A stretch of 58,811 nt of DNA from Magnetospirillum sp. UT-4 (GTDB lineage Bacteria > Pseudomonadota > Alphaproteobacteria > Rhodospirillales > Magnetospirillaceae), in the NCBI RefSeq assembly GCF_902729435.1, contig NZ_CACVCG010000048.1:1-58811 (forward strand), in the 5' to 3' direction. Position 1 is the stretch's first letter, and each line of letters starts with the position of its first letter. Shown here piece after piece: positions 35,090 to 44,624 of the stretch. Both the position numbers and the translations under genes were made by a program. Below the pieces are notes generated by a model, which worked only from the letters and a program-made list of their open reading frames with translations, made no database searches and was not told the origin of the DNA.

Positions 35090-35168
35090 GGCCGTCCACG
35101 CCGAAGCACGGACGGCCCCACCGCTTGAAAAGGATAGCGGCCGACCGTGCCGAAGCACGGACGGCCGC
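35090..35168 (-). terminator. Two hairpins between RTX gene and exporter gene
   Basis: Hairpin one pairs GGCCGTCC (35090-35097) with GGACGGCC (35110-35117). Hairpin two, reached first by transcription, has a 14-bp stem with one mismatch (35137-35150 with 35155-35168) and a CGAA loop. Reading leftward it is followed within five bases by TTTT. The shared segment GCCGAAGCACGGACGGCC occurs in both. It probably attenuates transcription so that less exporter than substrate is made. Confidence 0.65.
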
Positions 35169-35176
35169 GAAGTTCC

Positions 35177-36721
35177 TTAGCTGAGGAACCAGTCGGCGGT
35201 GACGTCGCCCTGCTGGACGTTCTCCAGCGTGAGCGTGCCGCCGTCCAGGGTGAGCACCACCGGCGTGGCGCCACCGGTATCGGTCCCGGTGTCGGTCCCG
35301 GTATCGGTGCCGGTATCGGTCCCGGTATCGGTGCCCGTATCGGTCCCGGTGTCGGTACCCGTATCGGTCCCGGTGTCGGTCCCCGTATCGGTGTCGGTGC
35401 CGGTGTCGGTCCCGGTATCGGTGCCGGTATCGGTCCCGGTATCGGTGCCCGTATCGGTGCCGGTGTCGGTGCCGGTATCGGTCCCGGTGTCGGTCCCGGT
35501 ATCGGTCCCCGTATCGGTCCCGGTGTCGGTGCCGGTATCGGTGCCGGTGTCGGTGCCCGTATCGGTGCCGGTATCGGTGCCGGTATCGGTCCCGGTATCG
35601 GTCCCGGTATCGGTCCCGGTATCGGTCCCGGTATCGGTGCCCGTATCGGTGCCGGTGTCGGTGCCGGTATCGGTCCCGGTGTCGGTGCCGGTATCGGTGC
35701 CGGTGTCGGTGCCCGTATCGGTGCCCGTATCGGTGCCGGTATCGGTCCCGGTATCGGTCCCGGTATCGGTCCCGGTGTCAGTCCCCGTATCGGTGCCGCC
35801 GCCCAGGGTGGACAGCACGGTCGAGACGTCCTGGCCGGTGGCGATCAGCAGGCGGTCGCCGTCGGCGAAGCTGAAGTCCTGGATGACGTCGTTGCCGCCG
35901 TCATAGATGAACAGATCGGCCCCGGCGCCGCCGTTGAGGACGTCGTTGCCTGCCCCGCCGGAGAGCACGTCGTTGCCCTCGCCGCCCTGCAGCACATCAT
36001 CGAAGGTGCTGCCGACCAGGACGTCGTTGCCGCCGCCGCCATCGAGCTGATAGCCGGAAACAGCCGTGGTGGCCGATCCGCCCGCACCGGTGGTGCCGGT
36101 GCCGGTGTCGTCGGTGGTGCCGGTATCGGTGGTGCCGGTGTCGGCGCCGGTATCGGTGGTGGCTGTGTCGTCGGTGGTGCCGGTGTCGTCGGCGGTGCCG
36201 GTGTCGTCGGTGGTTCCGGTATCGGTGGTACCGGTGTCGTCGGTGGTACCGGTGTCGTCGGTGGTACCGGTGTCGTCGGTGGTACCGGTATCGGTGGTGT
36301 CGCCGGCCGTGCCACCGGTGCCATCGGTGGTGTCACCGCCGGTTGCCCCGCCGGTTCCGTCAGCCGTGCCGCCGGTATCGGTGGTGCCCGTGTCGGTCCC
36401 GGTATCGGTATCGGTATCGGTCCCGGTATCGGTTCCGGTATCGGTTCCGGTATCGGTCCCGGTATCGGTGTCGGTTGCGCCGCCGCCGGCCGGCAGGACG
36501 TCAGGGGCGATCAGGATGTCGTTGCCGTCGCCGCCGACCAGGATGGAGGTCTCGGGCGAGCCGATCAGCAGGTCGTCGGAGGATTGGCCGGTGACCGTGA
36601 CGTCGCCATCAGCGGCGGTGATCACGGTCAGATTGTCGCCCGCGGTCGCCGTGGCGCCGCCCGTGGTGCCGTTGCCGGTGGTGCCAGCATCGGTACCGGT
36701 CGAGGTTGTCCCGTTAGCCAT
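35177..36721 (-). CDS. RTX protein with long Thr/Asp/Gly low-complexity tracts
   Basis: 514 residues from ATG 36721 with GGGAG upstream. An N-terminal part ([21 protein letters not shown]) and a central block ([39 protein letters not shown]) carry calcium-binding RTX nonapeptides. Two low-complexity tracts of Thr, Asp and Gly flank the centre: an irregular one on the N-terminal side and a regular TDTG array of about 43 units after it. The end [18 protein letters not shown] suits a type I secretion signal with hydrophobic terminal residues. Very acidic. Likely a secreted calcium-binding or surface spacer protein; no enzymatic domain is visible. Confidence 0.88.
   Translation of the reverse strand: MANGTTSTGTDAGTTGNGTTGGATATAGDNLTVITAADGDVTVTGQSSDDLLIGSPETSILVGGDGNDILIAPDVLPAGGGATDTDTGTDTGTDTGTDTGTDTDTDTGTDTGTTDTGGTADGTGGATGGDTTDGTGGTAGDTTDTGTTDDTGTTDDTGTTDDTGTTDTGTTDDTGTADDTGTTDDTATTDTGADTGTTDTGTTDDTGTGTTGAGGSATTAVSGYQLDGGGGNDVLVGSTFDDVLQGGEGNDVLSGGAGNDVLNGGAGADLFIYDGGNDVIQDFSFADGDRLLIATGQDVSTVLSTLGGGTDTGTDTGTDTGTDTGTDTGTDTGTDTGTDTGTDTGTDTGTDTGTDTGTDTGTDTGTDTGTDTGTDTGTDTGTDTGTDTGTDTGTDTGTDTGTDTGTDTGTDTGTDTGTDTGTDTGTDTGTDTGTDTGTDTGTDTDTGTDTGTDTGTDTGTDTGTDTGTDTGTDTGTDTGTDTGGATPVVLTLDGGTLTLENVQQGDVTADWFLS
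35270..35798 (-). repeat. 12-bp tandem repeat encoding TDTG, about 43 units
   Basis: The coding strand repeats ACCGATACCGGGACCGAC-like units of 12 bases. On the given strand the unit is GGTATCGGTCCC or variants with GTGTCGG and GTGCCGG. Differences lie mostly in third codon positions, so the peptide repeat is kept constant while the DNA drifts, pointing to selection on the protein. Repeats of this kind can change length by slippage. Confidence 0.95.
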
Positions 36722-36847
36722 TGGGGAGCTCCCTGTCGAAGTTGCCAACTGGAGAAGCCAACGGGCGAGCGGTGAAACCGTTGCATCCGATGACGGCCAT
36801 AGGCTTTCGATGCCGGCGATCATGCCGCCGGCGCGGGCGCCGGGAAA

Positions 36848-37027
36848 CTATTCGTGGTCTGGTTCGGGGCTCGAGGGGGCCACCGCCTTGGGCGGGCGGT
36901 TCTTGTCCTCGTTGGAGAAGCGGAAGCGCCCGGCCAGGATGCACCCCTTCATGCCGGGGTCGCAGGGCCGCCCCGCCACCTTGGTGCAGGTTCCGTTGAT
37001 GTCGTGGGGGCAGCCCCAACCGCTCAT
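36848..37027 (-). CDS. Small four-cysteine protein
   Basis: 59 residues, ATG 37027 to TAG at 36848. The sequence MSGWGCPHDINGTCTKVAGR, then PCDPGMKGCILAGRFRFSN, has four regularly placed Cys (residues 6, 14, 22, 29). The tail is charged and Pro-rich. AGGCC-type bases precede the start, without a strong ribosome binding site. The Cys pattern suggests a small metal- or cluster-binding protein, known in similar form from related spirilla by appearance only. No function assigned. Confidence 0.6.
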   Translation of the reverse strand: MSGWGCPHDINGTCTKVAGRPCDPGMKGCILAGRFRFSNEDKNRPPKAVAPSSPEPDHE

Positions 37028-37135
37028 GATGAAAAGGCCTCCTGTGCCGGCACCAGCATAGCGGAACCGCGGGAGTGGCGGAACCCGGCCCGCGCCCGCG
37101 GTGTTTCGCTTGCAGCGCGGAGACGGGAGGACGTC

Positions 37136-37348
37136 ATGCGGGTTGCGGATGCGGCGATTGGACTGGCGGCGGTGGGAGCGGGGTGGCTGGTGGCGCGCGC
37201 CCTGCTGCGGCGGCGCTCAGCCACCGGCTATGTGGGCGGCAACCCTGAGCACCGGCCGCCCAGCCCCGAGCGCCTGATCGGGCTGCCGCCCGGCCACCGC
37301 AGGGCTGGCGACAGTGCCGAGGTCCTGGCGGGCACCCGGCCCTCCTGA
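37136..37348 (+). CDS. Small single-pass membrane protein
   Basis: 70 residues from ATG 37136 with GGGAGG six bases upstream. Residues 4-24 (ADAAIGLAAVGAGWLVARAL) form one membrane helix followed by Arg residues, then a polar Pro-rich tail. Nothing identifies a function. It precedes the glycogen debranching gene by 85 bases. Confidence 0.6.
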   Translation: MRVADAAIGLAAVGAGWLVARALLRRRSATGYVGGNPEHRPPSPERLIGLPPGHRRAGDSAEVLAGTRPS

Positions 37349-37433
37349 GCCCTGCCTTCCCGAGCCCGGTGGACGGGTGCGGCGCCGGCGCCTATTCTGA
37401 ATCGCAGCACGCCTCGTCACCGGAAGGACCGCC

Positions 37434-39413
37434 ATGCCGGACCTGATCCGCCGCCTTCACCCGACCGATCCGGGCTCGACCGAGTGGCCCGGCCCGACCG
37501 AGTGGATCGTCGCCAACGGCCTGGGCGGCTACGCCACCGGCCTGGTCGCCGGCGGCCCGATCCGCCGCTATCACGGCTGGCTGGTGGCGGCGCTGCCGCC
37601 GCCCCTGGGCCGCACCATGCTGTTCAACCACCTCGAGGAAACCGTGCTGGCACCCGGCGGGCACCGCCTGGCGCTGGGCGGCGAGGTGCTGAAGCTGGCC
37701 GAATTCCGCCTGGAGGATGGGCTGCCGGTATGGCGGTTCGAGGGCGGCGGCGTGGTCGTCGAGCGCCGCCTGGCCATGCCCTGGCGCCGCAACGAGACCC
37801 ATCTGCTGTGGCAGATCCTGGCCGGCGGCGACGGCGATGCCGGGATCGAGCTGCGTCCGTGGCTGCAGCCGCGTCCCCACGGCACCCCGGTGGACGCCCC
37901 CCTGCCCGGTCCGCCCAGGGTGGCGGCCGAGGGCGGGCGGGTCGAGATCGCCCTGGGCGCCATGCCGCCGCTGCGCCTCGCGCTGGAAGGCGAGGCGCCG
38001 TCGCTGGACCTGGGCGCGGGCGACCGCCGCGAATGGTACTACGCCAACGAGGACGACGGCGGCGACCCGGCGCGCGGGCCGCTGTGGAGCCCCGGCACCC
38101 TGTCGGTCCGGTTCGCCGGCGGCGCCGCCGCGCTGGTGGCCTCGGCCGAGGATTCCTCGTCATCCACCGCCGCCACCTTCGCCGCCGAGCGGGCCCGCCG
38201 CCGCGCCCTGGTGGCCCGGGCTCACCCCGCTTTGCATGACGGCGCAGCCGCCGAACTGGTGCTGGCCGCCGATGCCTTCGTCGTCACCCCCCGCCACCGC
38301 CCCGACCACGACGGCGACGCTGCCCGTTCGATCATCGCCGGCTATCACTGGTTCACCGACTGGGGCCGCGACACCATGATCAGCCTGGAGGGGCTGACCC
38401 TGCTGACCGGCCGCGCCGACGAGGCCGCGCCGATCCTGCGCAGTTTCGCCGGCCACGTGCGCGACGGCCTGATCCCCAACATGTTCCCCGACGGCGCCGA
38501 GCAGGGCCTCTACAACACCGCCGACGCGACGTTGTGGTTCTTCCACGCGGTCGGCCGCTGCGTCGCCCTGACCGGCGACCGCGCCCTGCTGACCGAACTG
38601 CTGCCGGTGCTGTCCGACATCATCGAGCACCACCGCCGCGGCACCCGCTTCGGCATCGCCGTGGACCCGGCCGACGGCCTGCTTCGCCAGGGCGCCGACG
38701 GCCTGCAGCTGACCTGGATGGACGCCAAGGTGGGAGACTGGGTGGTCACCCCGCGGCGGGGCAAGGCGGTGGAGATCAACGCCCTGTGGTACAATGCCCT
38801 GGCCCTGATGGCCGAGTGGCTGGAGGCGGCCGGCGATGCCGCCGGGGCCGCCCGCGCCGGCGCCGATGCCGCCCGGGTCCGCGACTCCTTCAACCGCCGC
38901 TTCTGGGCGCCGGCGCTGGGCCATCTCTACGACGTGGTGGACGGCGAGGGGGGGGACGACGCCACCTTGCGGCCCAACCAGCTGTTCGCGCTCTCGCTTC
39001 CCAACCCGGTGCTGGAGCCCGCCCATTGGCCGGCGGTGGCGGCGGCGGTGCGCGACCGCCTGCTCACCCCGGTGGGCCTGCGCTCCCTCGCCCCCGGCCA
39101 TCCCGACTACAAGCCCCGCTATGTCGGCGACCAGTGGGGCCGCGACGGCGCCTATCACCAGGGCACGGTGTGGGCCTGGCTGATCGGCCCCTTCATCGAT
39201 GCCTGGCTGCGCGCTTATCCCGACGATGCCGAGGGCGCGCGGGCGGTGCTGTCGGCCATGCTGCCGGAGTTGGACCGCTTCGCCGTCGGCACCCTGGGCG
39301 AGGTCTTCGACGCCGACCCGCCCCATACCCCGCGCGGCTGCATCGCCCAGGCCTGGAGCGTGGCGGAATGGCTGCGCGCCTGGGTCCGCGCGGCGGAAGC
39401 CCAACCCGGATGA
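37434..39413 (+). CDS. Amylo-alpha-1,6-glucosidase (glycogen debranching enzyme, GDE type)
   Basis: 659 residues. The N-terminal beta domain starts EWIVANGLGGYATGLVAGGP, and the C-terminal alpha-barrel has WFTDWGRDTMISLEGL, DATLWFFHAVGRC and a WDAK-like TWMDAKVGDWVVTPR block, the pattern of bacterial/archaeal GDE family proteins (GH133). It hydrolyses alpha-1,6 branch residues left after phosphorylase action on glycogen. A GlgX-type enzyme is encoded at 56021, so the genome has two debranching routes. Overlaps the next gene. Confidence 0.92.
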   Translation: MPDLIRRLHPTDPGSTEWPGPTEWIVANGLGGYATGLVAGGPIRRYHGWLVAALPPPLGRTMLFNHLEETVLAPGGHRLALGGEVLKLAEFRLEDGLPVWRFEGGGVVVERRLAMPWRRNETHLLWQILAGGDGDAGIELRPWLQPRPHGTPVDAPLPGPPRVAAEGGRVEIALGAMPPLRLALEGEAPSLDLGAGDRREWYYANEDDGGDPARGPLWSPGTLSVRFAGGAAALVASAEDSSSSTAATFAAERARRRALVARAHPALHDGAAAELVLAADAFVVTPRHRPDHDGDAARSIIAGYHWFTDWGRDTMISLEGLTLLTGRADEAAPILRSFAGHVRDGLIPNMFPDGAEQGLYNTADATLWFFHAVGRCVALTGDRALLTELLPVLSDIIEHHRRGTRFGIAVDPADGLLRQGADGLQLTWMDAKVGDWVVTPRRGKAVEINALWYNALALMAEWLEAAGDAAGAARAGADAARVRDSFNRRFWAPALGHLYDVVDGEGGDDATLRPNQLFALSLPNPVLEPAHWPAVAAAVRDRLLTPVGLRSLAPGHPDYKPRYVGDQWGRDGAYHQGTVWAWLIGPFIDAWLRAYPDDAEGARAVLSAMLPELDRFAVGTLGEVFDADPPHTPRGCIAQAWSVAEWLRAWVRAAEAQPG

Positions 39414-39703
39414 TGGCTCGACAGGGGGCCGGCGGCGCGGTCACACTGCCGCCGCCCATCCACCAGATCCGAGCCGCCATGCCCCCCTCGCCCGCCCGTA
39501 TCTGGCGCACCCCCGCCGGAGGCACCGTCGCCTGCGCCGAGAAGCTCAAGGTGCTGGAGCAGAACCTGGAGGAATTCGAGACCGTCGCCCGCGACATCCT
39601 GGAGGACGCCGCCCTGATGGGCTGCGACGTCGAACAGGTGCGCGCGGTGTTGCGCGAGCGGCTCGATTTGCTGCGGGTGCGATATTCGGGCCGCGGCATC
39701 TAA
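39410..39703 (+). CDS. Small helical protein of unknown function
   Basis: 97 residues if started at ATG 39410, which overlaps the debranching enzyme stop (ATGA); ATG 39479 would give 74 residues and fits the conserved-looking core better. The core TVACAEKLKVLEQNLEEFET, then DILEDAALMGCDVEQVRAVL, is helical and resembles short hypothetical proteins common in Rhodospirillales. No membrane segment. Function unknown. Confidence 0.6.
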   Translation: MMARQGAGGAVTLPPPIHQIRAAMPPSPARIWRTPAGGTVACAEKLKVLEQNLEEFETVARDILEDAALMGCDVEQVRAVLRERLDLLRVRYSGRGI

Positions 39704-39854
39704 CACACAATTATTTTGTGATTACTCCTTGCGGTCAGGCCGTCGGCGATGATTGACCGATGGGGTGTGCGTTTGTTTTACTGGATTCAACATCGTGAGC
39801 GCGGAGACCGCGCCGCTGGGGTCAAGAATAACGGTGCCTCTGGGAGATCGCGGT

Positions 39855-41270
39855 ATGGTCGTTAGCGGCGTGCAGGTTCAGCCGGCCGGGGGCAAGGCTG
39901 ACCATTTCGCTTCGGAAGTCCTGGAGAAGATCGAAAGCCTCAGCCTCGAGGTGGCCGACATCGCCGGGACCATGGATGGCCTCGCCAAGTTCGTGCAGCA
40001 CCAGGAGGATTTGTTCGGCCAGTTGAAGGGCATCGCCCACTGCATGGCCGACGCCATCCGCCGCATCGACGGCGCCGGCCGCGAGACCCGCGAGGTCACC
40101 GAGCAGGCCGGCCGCCAGTCCACCGATTCGCTGGGCACCATCGGCGGCGCGCTGGCCGACATCAACCGGCTGGTGGGCGCCGTCCAGGGCATCGAGGAGC
40201 GGCTGGAGGAACTGGAAAGCGCGCTGGGCGAGGTCAGCACCATGTCGCGCGACATCCAGAAGATCGCGCGCCAGACCAACCTGCTGGCGCTGAACGCCAC
40301 CATCGAGGCGGCGCGCGCCGGCGAATCCGGCAAGGGCTTCGCGGTGGTCGCCACCGAGGTCAAGACCCTGGCCCGCCAGACCGCCGACGTCACCTCGGGC
40401 ATCGACGACACCGTGGGCAAGCTGTCGGGCTCGGTGACCGACCTCATCTCGTCCTCGACCGACACCCTGAAGATGGCCGATTCGGTCAATGCCGGCGTGG
40501 CGGTGATCAACGACGCGGTCTCGGTGTTCGGCCAGGCCATCGGCACCGTCGAATCCCGGGTGTCCGACATCGCCCAGGCGGCCGGCGTGTCGCTGGAGCA
40601 GTGCGGCGAGGTCATCACCGAAATCGACAAGTTCTTCGAGGGCATCTCCCGCACCAGCGAGTCGCTGCGCCGTGCCGACGAGCGCATCTCGTCGCTGCTG
40701 CAGAACTCCGAGGAACTGATCGGCTTCATCGCCGATTCCGGCTACCGCACCGGCGACACCCCGTTCATCGAGTTCGTCCAGGTCGGCGCCACCCGGATCT
40801 CGGGCCTGTTCAACGAGGCGGTGAGCGCCGGGCGCATCTCCATGGACGATTTGTTCGACGAGGATTACCGCCCCATCGAGGGCAGCAACCCGATCCAGCA
40901 CATGACCCGTTTCGTGCGCCTGACCGACACATTGCTGCCGGAAATCCAGGAACCGGCGCTGGAATTCGACGAGCGGATCGCCTTCTGCGCCGCGGTCGAT
41001 CGCAACGGCTACCTGCCCACCCACAATCTCAAGTTCTCGCAGGCGCAGGGTCCGGACGCGGTGTGGAACAACGCCAATTGCCGCAACCGGCGGATCTTCA
41101 ACGACCGCACCGGCCTGCGTGCCGGCCGCAACACCGAGCCGTTCCTGCTGCAGACCTATCGCCGCGACATGGGCGGCGGCAAGTTCGTGATGATGAAGGA
41201 CGTCTCGGCCCCCATCACCGTCGGAGGCCGCCACTGGGGCGGCCTGCGCATGGGCTACCGGATGGGCTGA
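39855..41270 (+). CDS. Soluble chemoreceptor with C-terminal sensor domain
   Basis: 471 residues from ATG 39855 (GGGAGA upstream); an open frame to 39753 lacks a better site. No membrane helix. The receptor hairpin tip [20 protein letters not shown] lies near residues 137-156 and is followed by adapted helices. After about residue 330 comes an alpha/beta domain (FAADRNGYLP-like [48 protein letters not shown]), similar to the Cache-like fold found at the C-terminus of some cytoplasmic receptors. The sensor would therefore face the cytoplasm and sense an internal ligand or redox state. Confidence 0.9.
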   Translation: MVVSGVQVQPAGGKADHFASEVLEKIESLSLEVADIAGTMDGLAKFVQHQEDLFGQLKGIAHCMADAIRRIDGAGRETREVTEQAGRQSTDSLGTIGGALADINRLVGAVQGIEERLEELESALGEVSTMSRDIQKIARQTNLLALNATIEAARAGESGKGFAVVATEVKTLARQTADVTSGIDDTVGKLSGSVTDLISSSTDTLKMADSVNAGVAVINDAVSVFGQAIGTVESRVSDIAQAAGVSLEQCGEVITEIDKFFEGISRTSESLRRADERISSLLQNSEELIGFIADSGYRTGDTPFIEFVQVGATRISGLFNEAVSAGRISMDDLFDEDYRPIEGSNPIQHMTRFVRLTDTLLPEIQEPALEFDERIAFCAAVDRNGYLPTHNLKFSQAQGPDAVWNNANCRNRRIFNDRTGLRAGRNTEPFLLQTYRRDMGGGKFVMMKDVSAPITVGGRHWGGLRMGYRMG

Positions 41271-41373
41271 CGCCGGTCGGCAGATGATGCGAATCGCCGA
41301 AGGCGCCTTGGCCGACCGGCAAGGCCGCGCGCCGCCTGAGCGTCACCGTCTCGGCATGAAATGACCGAACAGG

Positions 41374-41769
41374 TCATTTCATCGGCCGGGCGGTATTAGA
41401 CTCCAGGGCGGCGGCGATGGCCTCGCGCAGGCGGTCGGTGTGGACCGGCTTGTGCAGAAAGGTCAGCCGGCGGCGCCGGCCCTCGGACAGCTCGGCCTCG
41501 CCGGTCTCGCCGGTCAGGATGATGGCCGGCAGGGTGGCGCCATTGCGGCCGCGCACCGCCTCGACCACGTCGAAGCCGGTGATGCCGGCGCGCAGGCGCA
41601 GATCCGACAGCACCACGTCTGGCGGCGTGGCGGCGGCACTGGCCACCGCCTGATCCAGATCCTCGGCGGGCAGCACCGCGACGCCCCACGCTTCCAGCAC
41701 CATCTGCAGCCCCAGCAGCACCATGGGATCATCCTCGACCACCAGCACCGTCCGGCCCGCTACATCCAT
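41374..41769 (-). CDS. Single-domain response regulator
   Basis: 131 residues from ATG 41769 (GGAGG nine bases upstream; a second ATG at 41778 is too close to it). Receiver motifs: VVEDD, phospho-Asp in VVLSDLRLRAG, ILTGE and LHKPV. No output domain. The kinase partner is not adjacent; nearest kinases are elsewhere in the window. Its first bases lie 140 bp from a divergent peptidase gene. Confidence 0.88.
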   Translation of the reverse strand: MDVAGRTVLVVEDDPMVLLGLQMVLEAWGVAVLPAEDLDQAVASAAATPPDVVLSDLRLRAGITGFDVVEAVRGRNGATLPAIILTGETGEAELSEGRRRRLTFLHKPVHTDRLREAIAAALESNTARPMK

Positions 41770-41909
41770 CGGCCCCATCCTCCGTTGCCCGAAAATCGTC
41801 CCCACGAGGTATATGGGCTCCCCCGCCGGTCGCCGCCGCCTGCACCTGAGAGGTAGGCCCGCTCCGGCCGGGGCTTGCCCGCCGTGGCGGTTGATGCTCT
41901 CATCGGCGC

Positions 41910-43136
41910 ATGCGCGCCCCCGTCCTTCGCCTTCCTCTCCTGCTGGCCTGCCTGGCCGCCCTTGCCGATCCCGCCCGGGCCGACCCGCCGCCCCCGGCCA
42001 CCATCGTGGTCGATGCCGCCAGCGGCCGGGTGCTGGCACAGGAGCGCGCCGGCCAGCCGCGGCATCCGGCGTCACTGACCAAGCTGATGACCGTCTACCT
42101 GGCGTTCAAGGACATCGCCGCCGGCAGGGCGGCGCGGGCCGACACCATCCGCGTCTCCGAGCGGGCGGCGACGCAGCCGGGCTCCACCCTGGGGCTGAAG
42201 GCCGGCACCGCCATCGGGCTCGAGCAGGCGCTGCGGGCGGTGGTGGTGCGCTCGGCCAACGACGCGGCGGTGGCGGTGGCCGAGCACCTGGCCGGCAGCG
42301 AGGACGCCTTCGCCGGGCGCATGACCGCCGAGGCGGCGCGCCTGGGCATGACCGCCACCCGCTTCGCCAATGCCAGCGGCCTGACCGCTCCCGGCCACCT
42401 CAGCACCGCGCGCGACATGGCGGTGCTGGCGCTGGCGCTGAAGCGCGACTTCCCTGCCGCCTGGCCGCTGTTCGCGACGCGCGAGGTGGCCTGGGGCAAG
42501 GCCCGGCTGCCCACCGTCAACGGCTTCCTGGCCGCCTATCCCGGTGCCGAGGGGCTGAAGACCGGCTTCACCTGCCATGCCGGCTACAACCTTGCCGCCG
42601 CCGCCAGCCGCGGCCAGCGCCGCGCCGTGGCGGTGGTGATGGGCAGTGCCAGCAAGGAGTCCCGCCTGGCGCTGGCCGCCCGCCTGCTCGACCGCGCCTT
42701 CGCCGCGACGTCGTCAGAGGGCCTAATGCTGGCCGAGTTGGGTCCCCAGGACGGACCGGTGCCGGACCTGGCCGCCGCTGTCTGCAGCGGCGCCGTCCCC
42801 GGCGAGACCGCGGCCACCCCCCGGGTGCCGCCGGGCTGGGCGCTCGAGCTGGCGTTCGGGCGGGACCGCGCCCAGGTGGCCCGCGACCTGGCCGCCGCCC
42901 GCCGCAAGCTGGGGTCGCGCCTGGGCGGCACGCCGGTGGTGCTGTTGCGCCCGTTCGACGGCGGGCTGCGCTATCGCGGCCTGGTCGCCGGTCTGGCCCA
43001 GGACAAGGCGGTGCCCCTCTGCCTGGGCCTCAGGGCCGAGGGCGGCGAGGAACGCTGCCTGGTGCTGCCGCCCGCCGCCGTCGAGGCGGCGGTGAACGAC
43101 GAGCGCCGCTACCGCATGATCGCCGCGCGCGAGTAG
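41910..43136 (+). CDS. D-alanyl-D-alanine carboxypeptidase (PBP5/6-like) with SPOR-like C-terminus
   Basis: 408 residues with a signal peptide (APVLRLPLLLACLAALADPARA). Active-site motifs: SLTK (S55, K58), SAN and KTG in GLKTGFTCH. The C-terminal part (WALELAFGRDRAQVARDLA, PVVLLRPFDGGLRYRGLVAG) looks like the SPOR domain that targets division septa in alphaproteobacteria. It trims terminal D-Ala from peptidoglycan stem peptides in the periplasm. Confidence 0.92.
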   Translation: MRAPVLRLPLLLACLAALADPARADPPPPATIVVDAASGRVLAQERAGQPRHPASLTKLMTVYLAFKDIAAGRAARADTIRVSERAATQPGSTLGLKAGTAIGLEQALRAVVVRSANDAAVAVAEHLAGSEDAFAGRMTAEAARLGMTATRFANASGLTAPGHLSTARDMAVLALALKRDFPAAWPLFATREVAWGKARLPTVNGFLAAYPGAEGLKTGFTCHAGYNLAAAASRGQRRAVAVVMGSASKESRLALAARLLDRAFAATSSEGLMLAELGPQDGPVPDLAAAVCSGAVPGETAATPRVPPGWALELAFGRDRAQVARDLAAARRKLGSRLGGTPVVLLRPFDGGLRYRGLVAGLAQDKAVPLCLGLRAEGGEERCLVLPPAAVEAAVNDERRYRMIAARE

Positions 43137-43214
43137 TTGCGGAAGCCGCCCCGAAAGGCGCATAATCGGCAACGGAAGAGAACCTCCGTTGGTCAGCCAG
43201 AAGGCCGACTCGCC

Positions 43215-43634
43215 ATGAGCGAAGCCCGCATCCATCCGCTGTCCCTGCTGTCCCGCCGCCTGCACTTGCTCGGCAAGGTGCTGGCGTTGGTGTGCTGCGC
43301 GTGGATCGCCGTGGTGGGGCCGGCGCTGATGCGCGACCTCAACGCCGATCAGCTGGGCAATCACCGCTCGCCCCAGGTGCAGGAGCGCGTCAAGGGCTGC
43401 GACGGCGACTTCGCGTCGCGCTACGCCTGCACCGACCTGATCCTGCTGGCCGGCCACCGCGACGGCGCCGTCGAGGTGCTGCGGCGCCTGGGCCTGACCC
43501 TGATGCTGCCGACCATTGCCTGGGCCATGTGGCGGGCGGTGATGGACCGCACCGACCGCCTGTGCCGCTCCGCCGTCTTCCGCGCCGCCGCCGCCCGCGC
43601 CGCCGGGCTGGACTGGGAGACCGGGCGCGGATGA
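43215..43634 (+). CDS. Small membrane protein
   Basis: 139 residues from ATG 43215. Two hydrophobic segments (LLGKVLALVCCAWIAVVGPAL and LGLTLMLPTIAWAMW) enclose a hydrophilic loop with two Cys (KGCDGDFASRYACTD). The loop could be periplasmic with a disulfide. No family recognised. It may be cotranscribed with the upstream carboxypeptidase, from which it is 78 bases away. Confidence 0.6.
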   Translation: MSEARIHPLSLLSRRLHLLGKVLALVCCAWIAVVGPALMRDLNADQLGNHRSPQVQERVKGCDGDFASRYACTDLILLAGHRDGAVEVLRRLGLTLMLPTIAWAMWRAVMDRTDRLCRSAVFRAAAARAAGLDWETGRG

Positions 43635-43758
43635 GGGGCGCCGCCCGATGCCTCTGTGCGCACGAGGCATGTCCCCTGTAGCCATTGGCGCACGGCTTTC
43701 GTATGGTATGAGCCTTGAACTTGCGGGTCCGCGCCGCGGTGCACGGGAGGGCTGGGCA

Positions 43759-44064
43759 ATGACTCATCGCATGTCGGAGGATGGCGCGACGCTGACCGTC
43801 GCGTTCACCGGCCAGATCAACTTTTCCGCCAATATCGAGTTCCGCGACCTGCTGGCCGAGATCGTCGAGAAGCGGCCGCAGCGGGTGGTGTTCGACCTGT
43901 CCGATCTGGCCGCCGTGGATTCGGTCGGGCTGGGCCTTCTCTACATCGCCAACGAGGAGGTGGCCGCCATGGGCGCCAAGCTCATCCTGGCGCATCCCAG
44001 GGACCGCGTCGCCCGCCTGCTGGAGCTGACCGAGTCCGCCCAGATCTTCGAAATCCTCCACTGA
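43759..44064 (+). CDS. STAS-domain anti-sigma-antagonist-like protein
   Basis: 101 residues from ATG 43759 with GGGAGG upstream. The fold pattern VAFTGQINFSANIEFRDLL, VVFDLSDLAAVDSVGLGLLY is a typical STAS domain, with the Ser of DSVGLG where phosphorylation usually occurs. It precedes a PAS protein by 20 bases and a chemoreceptor, which suggests that it serves the same signalling unit. Confidence 0.85.
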   Translation: MTHRMSEDGATLTVAFTGQINFSANIEFRDLLAEIVEKRPQRVVFDLSDLAAVDSVGLGLLYIANEEVAAMGAKLILAHPRDRVARLLELTESAQIFEILH

Positions 44065-44084
44065 CCGCACCGGGAGGGGGTTCC

Positions 44085-44615
44085 ATGGCCGCCGATCTTT
44101 TCCTGTCCGGCAGGGTCAGGACGTTCGCCCGCGACGAAATCATCGTCTCGAAGACCGACCGCACCGGCAAGATCACCTACGCCAACGACGTCTTCATCGC
44201 CTTGAGCGGCTATAGCGAGGACGAGCTGCTGGGCGCGCCCCACAGCATCCTGCGCCATCCCGCCATGCCGCGCTGCGTCTTCCGCCTGCTGTGGGACACC
44301 ATCGAGAAGGGCGACGAGATCTTCGCCTATGTGGTGAACCGGGCCAAGAACGGCGACGAGTATTGGGTGTTCGCCCACGTCACCCCCAATTTCGGTCCCG
44401 ATGGCGGCATCGTCGGCTACCATTCCAATCGCCGGGTGCCCAAGGATTCGGCGGTGGAGACGGTCAAGCCGCTCTATGCCGAGCTGCTGGCCATGGAGCA
44501 GGCGGCGCCCGACCGCAAGGTCGGAGTGGAGCGCTCCTATGCCGCCCTGCTGGCCAAGGTCGGCGAGCTGGGCTTCGCCAGCTACGACCAGCTCATCTTC
44601 GCCATCTGCCGCTAG
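44085..44615 (+). CDS. PAS-domain sensor protein (Aer-type N-terminus without receptor part)
   Basis: 176 residues with no membrane segment. ITYANDVFIALSGYSEDELLG and HSILRHPAMP are the PAS core of the aerotaxis sensor Aer, including the Asn and Trp positions used for FAD binding (DEYWVFAHVTP). Aer normally joins this domain to a receptor in one protein; here the receptor follows as a separate gene ten bases downstream. It may bind FAD and signal redox to it. Confidence 0.88.
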   Translation: MAADLFLSGRVRTFARDEIIVSKTDRTGKITYANDVFIALSGYSEDELLGAPHSILRHPAMPRCVFRLLWDTIEKGDEIFAYVVNRAKNGDEYWVFAHVTPNFGPDGGIVGYHSNRRVPKDSAVETVKPLYAELLAMEQAAPDRKVGVERSYAALLAKVGELGFASYDQLIFAICR

Positions 44616-44624
44616 GAGGCCGCC

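Noticed and set aside
35270-35798. Regular repeats considered as a CRISPR array
   Set aside because: The 12-bp units have no spacers and are read in frame as TDTG.
35147-36775. Plus-strand frame with GIGPGIG repeats opposite the RTX protein
   Set aside because: It is the antisense reading of the 12-bp repeats; the minus frame has RTX nonapeptides, a ribosome binding site and secretion genes behind it.
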